From assembly GCA_963933115.1 (NCBI GenBank), contig CAWVSL010000029.1, positions 1 to 36,242 on the forward strand: DNA of 36,242 nt, read 5' to 3'. Source of the DNA: JALJPB01 sp963933115 (GTDB lineage: Bacteria > Pseudomonadota > Gammaproteobacteria > Enterobacterales > Alteromonadaceae). Positions within the stretch are counted from its first letter, which is position 1; the number at the start of each line of letters is the position of its first letter. The notes beneath the pieces are model-generated. The model had not been told where the DNA came from. It saw nothing but the letters and a program-made list of their open reading frames with translations, and ran no database searches. Below are positions 34,458-36,242 of this stretch, in pieces. The position numbers and the translations under genes are program-made.

Positions 34458-36242
34458 TTGTCTGAGTCACTGTTCACAGAGCTTAAGCGCCGTAAAGTAT
34501 TCACGGTGGGGGTCGCTTATCTTGTCCTTGCTTGGATTGTAATCCAAGTCACTACCATAGCCTTTAATATGCCAGAGTGGATGAACACGGTTATTTTCTT
34601 TCTTGCGCTTATCGGTTTTCCTTTCGCCATATTTTTTGCCTGGGCATTTGAAATCAAGCCTAACGGCATTGATAAAGAATCTCCCATTCCAACTAAAGGC
34701 TCTATTACTTCGTACACAGGGCGCAAGCGAGTTTTTGTTACCTTAGGTTTAGTGGTGTTATTAGCGGTGAGTTACTCTATCTATAACGCTGATCTTGGGG
34801 CTAAGCCTGCTAAAGCTATTACAGCAAAAGAGCCGACAGTTCATTCGCAGCGAACAAACGATGTGATTCAACAAACACCACCCTCATCCATTGCGGTATT
34901 ACCTTTTGTGAATATGTCTTCTGATAAGGAGCAAGAATATTTCTCCGATGGTATCTCCGAAGAGATACTCAACGTGCTAGTAAAAATCCCAAAACTGCAT
35001 GTTACCTCTCGTTCTTCCTCATTTTTCTATAAGGGCAAAGACATAAAGACATCAGAAGTGGCTCAAGACTTAGGGGTCAATAATGTTTTGGCAGGTAGTG
35101 TTCGAAAGTCTGGCAATCGAGTCCGTATTACCGCCCAGCTGATTGAAGCAGGTACAGATAAAAATTTATGGTCCGAGACCTATGATAAAGAATTAACCGC
35201 GAATAATATTTTTATTATTCAGGATGAAATCTCAGGCGCCATTGTTGACGCGCTCAAATTAACCTTAAAAACAGAACAAACAAAAGTAGTTGGTACGACC
35301 ACTAACAATATGGAAGCCTATAACGCCCTTCTGCAAGGTCGGTTCGAATTCCAAAAGCGATGGCAAGGTGATAACAGCTCAGTAACCAATGCCATTGAAC
35401 TGTTCCAGACGGCGATACTGCTTGACTCGAACTACGCAAATGCCTATGCAGAGCTTGGCAGAGCATTAATCAGCAATAATGATTTTGGCTTGGCCAGTAA
35501 TAATAAGCGGCAGGTTAAACTGGCTCGCTTAACAATAAATAAAGCCTTAACATTAGACCCTAATAACTATATCGCAATACTGACCTCCGCGATTATAAAA
35601 TATAAGTATGATGCCGACTTCAAAAGTGCTGAAACAGATTTTTTGCGCGCTATTGAACTTTCTCCTAATAATAATACCGCTTATAATTTCTATGGCGATT
35701 ATTTAAGGGCAATGTATAGATTAGATGCTGCACTTGAAATTGAAGGCCGCGCGGCGACCCTTGATCCTAAATCAGTAGTTAATGCCGTTGAATATGCTTT
35801 AGCACTAATAAACGTCGGTCATGTAGAGGAGGGTATGAATTTGATAAAAATAGCATCAGCAAAAAATCCTGAAATGCCACTTCCTAAATTGTTCCTCGCA
35901 TCCCAACATCAGAAATCTGGCAGAACAGAAGAAGCACTCCCCTTATATCGTGATCTAAATAAGTCGCCAAGGCAATTTTATAGCTATACATATCTAACTT
36001 TCCTAGCAAAACACGGTGATAAAGCCGCTTTAGAACAAGCTCTGACTATAGTTAAAAATAGTAACAACAACGTTACTTTTATGCTTGAGATCGCATCTGT
36101 CTATTTATTTCTAGGAGAATATGACCAGAGTACAATCTGGTTAAATAAACTAATCAAAAAAGGTACATCTATCGCCAAAATAAGTATCTTATCTATCTTC
36201 GATCCAGCAAAAAACATAGACCATGTGGGCTTAAATAAAATT
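34458..36242 (+). CDS. Membrane-anchored TolB-like/TPR protein (adenylate-cyclase-associated type), 3' end cut off
   Basis: 595 codons run to the right edge without a stop. The start is TTG at 34458-34460, six bases after AAGGG. It gives the family's usual beginning, SESLFTELKRRKVFTVGVAYLVLAWIVIQ. Two transmembrane segments lie at about residues 13-34 and 41-63, and a third at about 90-107. Next comes a TolB/FlgO-like domain (PPSSIAVLPFVNMSSDKEQEYFSDGISEEILNVL ... NNVLAGSVRKSGNRVRITAQLIEAGTDKNLWSETYD, about 152-265). TPR repeats fill the rest (ALTLDPNN, AIELSPNN, AATLDPKS). Such proteins often carry an N-terminal DNA-binding or cyclase domain; none precedes this start. The function is unknown, and sensing or protein interaction is likely. 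Confidence 0.88.
   Translation, partial: MSESLFTELKRRKVFTVGVAYLVLAWIVIQVTTIAFNMPEWMNTVIFFLALIGFPFAIFFAWAFEIKPNGIDKESPIPTKGSITSYTGRKRVFVTLGLVVLLAVSYSIYNADLGAKPAKAITAKEPTVHSQRTNDVIQQTPPSSIAVLPFVNMSSDKEQEYFSDGISEEILNVLVKIPKLHVTSRSSSFFYKGKDIKTSEVAQDLGVNNVLAGSVRKSGNRVRITAQLIEAGTDKNLWSETYDKELTANNIFIIQDEISGAIVDALKLTLKTEQTKVVGTTTNNMEAYNALLQGRFEFQKRWQGDNSSVTNAIELFQTAILLDSNYANAYAELGRALISNNDFGLASNNKRQVKLARLTINKALTLDPNNYIAILTSAIIKYKYDADFKSAETDFLRAIELSPNNNTAYNFYGDYLRAMYRLDAALEIEGRAATLDPKSVVNAVEYALALINVGHVEEGMNLIKIASAKNPEMPLPKLFLASQHQKSGRTEEALPLYRDLNKSPRQFYSYTYLTFLAKHGDKAALEQALTIVKNSNNNVTFMLEIASVYLFLGEYDQSTIWLNKLIKKGTSIAKISILSIFDPAKNIDHVGLNKI

Overview
This is a chromosomal housekeeping segment of an AT-rich marine gammaproteobacterium. 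Gene content, gene order and protein style (ilvGMA with comM and ilvY-ilvC, ftsY-ftsE-ftsX-rpoH, rsmD, yjaG, tatA) suggest an Alteromonadales member close to Colwellia/Thalassotalea. The taxonomy is inferred from remembered families, not computed. I see no phage, insertion sequence, CRISPR array, tRNA or rRNA.

Layout. 1-3.5 kb: 5' end of tatA, a DUF418 membrane protein, a prohibitin-like SPFH protein and a LysE-family exporter, all on the minus strand. 3.7-14.3 kb: a branched-chain amino-acid region. It holds ilvL (leader peptide plus attenuator), ilvG, ilvM, an internally deleted ilvD remnant and ilvA on the minus strand. A two-component pair follows (a coiled-coil HisKA_2-type kinase and a single-domain response regulator), then a broken comM, then the divergent ilvY/ilvC pair. 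14.4-17.8 kb: ppnP, a small conserved protein, and proB-proA. 18.2-24.4 kb: a YihG-like acyltransferase, an MscS-type channel, tesB, a periplasmic TPR protein with a degenerate GGDEF-like domain, and a small cytochrome c. 24.4-31.6 kb: recQ, a yigI-like thioesterase, rpoH, ftsX, ftsE, ftsY and rsmD. 31.6-36.2 kb: yjaG (DUF416), a SapC-family protein, a TPR-like hypothetical, and the first 595 codons of a TolB-like/TPR membrane protein that starts with TTG and runs off the right edge.

How the genes work together. IlvA makes 2-oxobutanoate, IlvGM is acetohydroxyacid synthase II and IlvC is the ketol-acid reductoisomerase, with IlvY as its activator. The next enzyme, dihydroxyacid dehydratase IlvD, survives here only as a 30-codon open frame. 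That frame keeps an IlvD-like N-terminus and a stop codon overlapping the ilvA start. The ilv operon has a readable attenuation system: a 33-residue leader peptide with 14 Ile/Val/Leu codons, followed by a GC-rich terminator. In E. coli comM (yifB) lies next to ilvL. Here the kinase/regulator pair sits between them, flanked by a short imperfect direct repeat, and comM itself carries two separate lesions.

The most notable points are the ilvD remnant, the comM pseudogene, the inserted two-component module with its 49-residue (147-bp) coiled-coil repeats, the hexanucleotide repeat in ftsY, and an unexplained nested inverted repeat upstream of the cytochrome gene. I did not find convincing evidence of a wholly new biological system.
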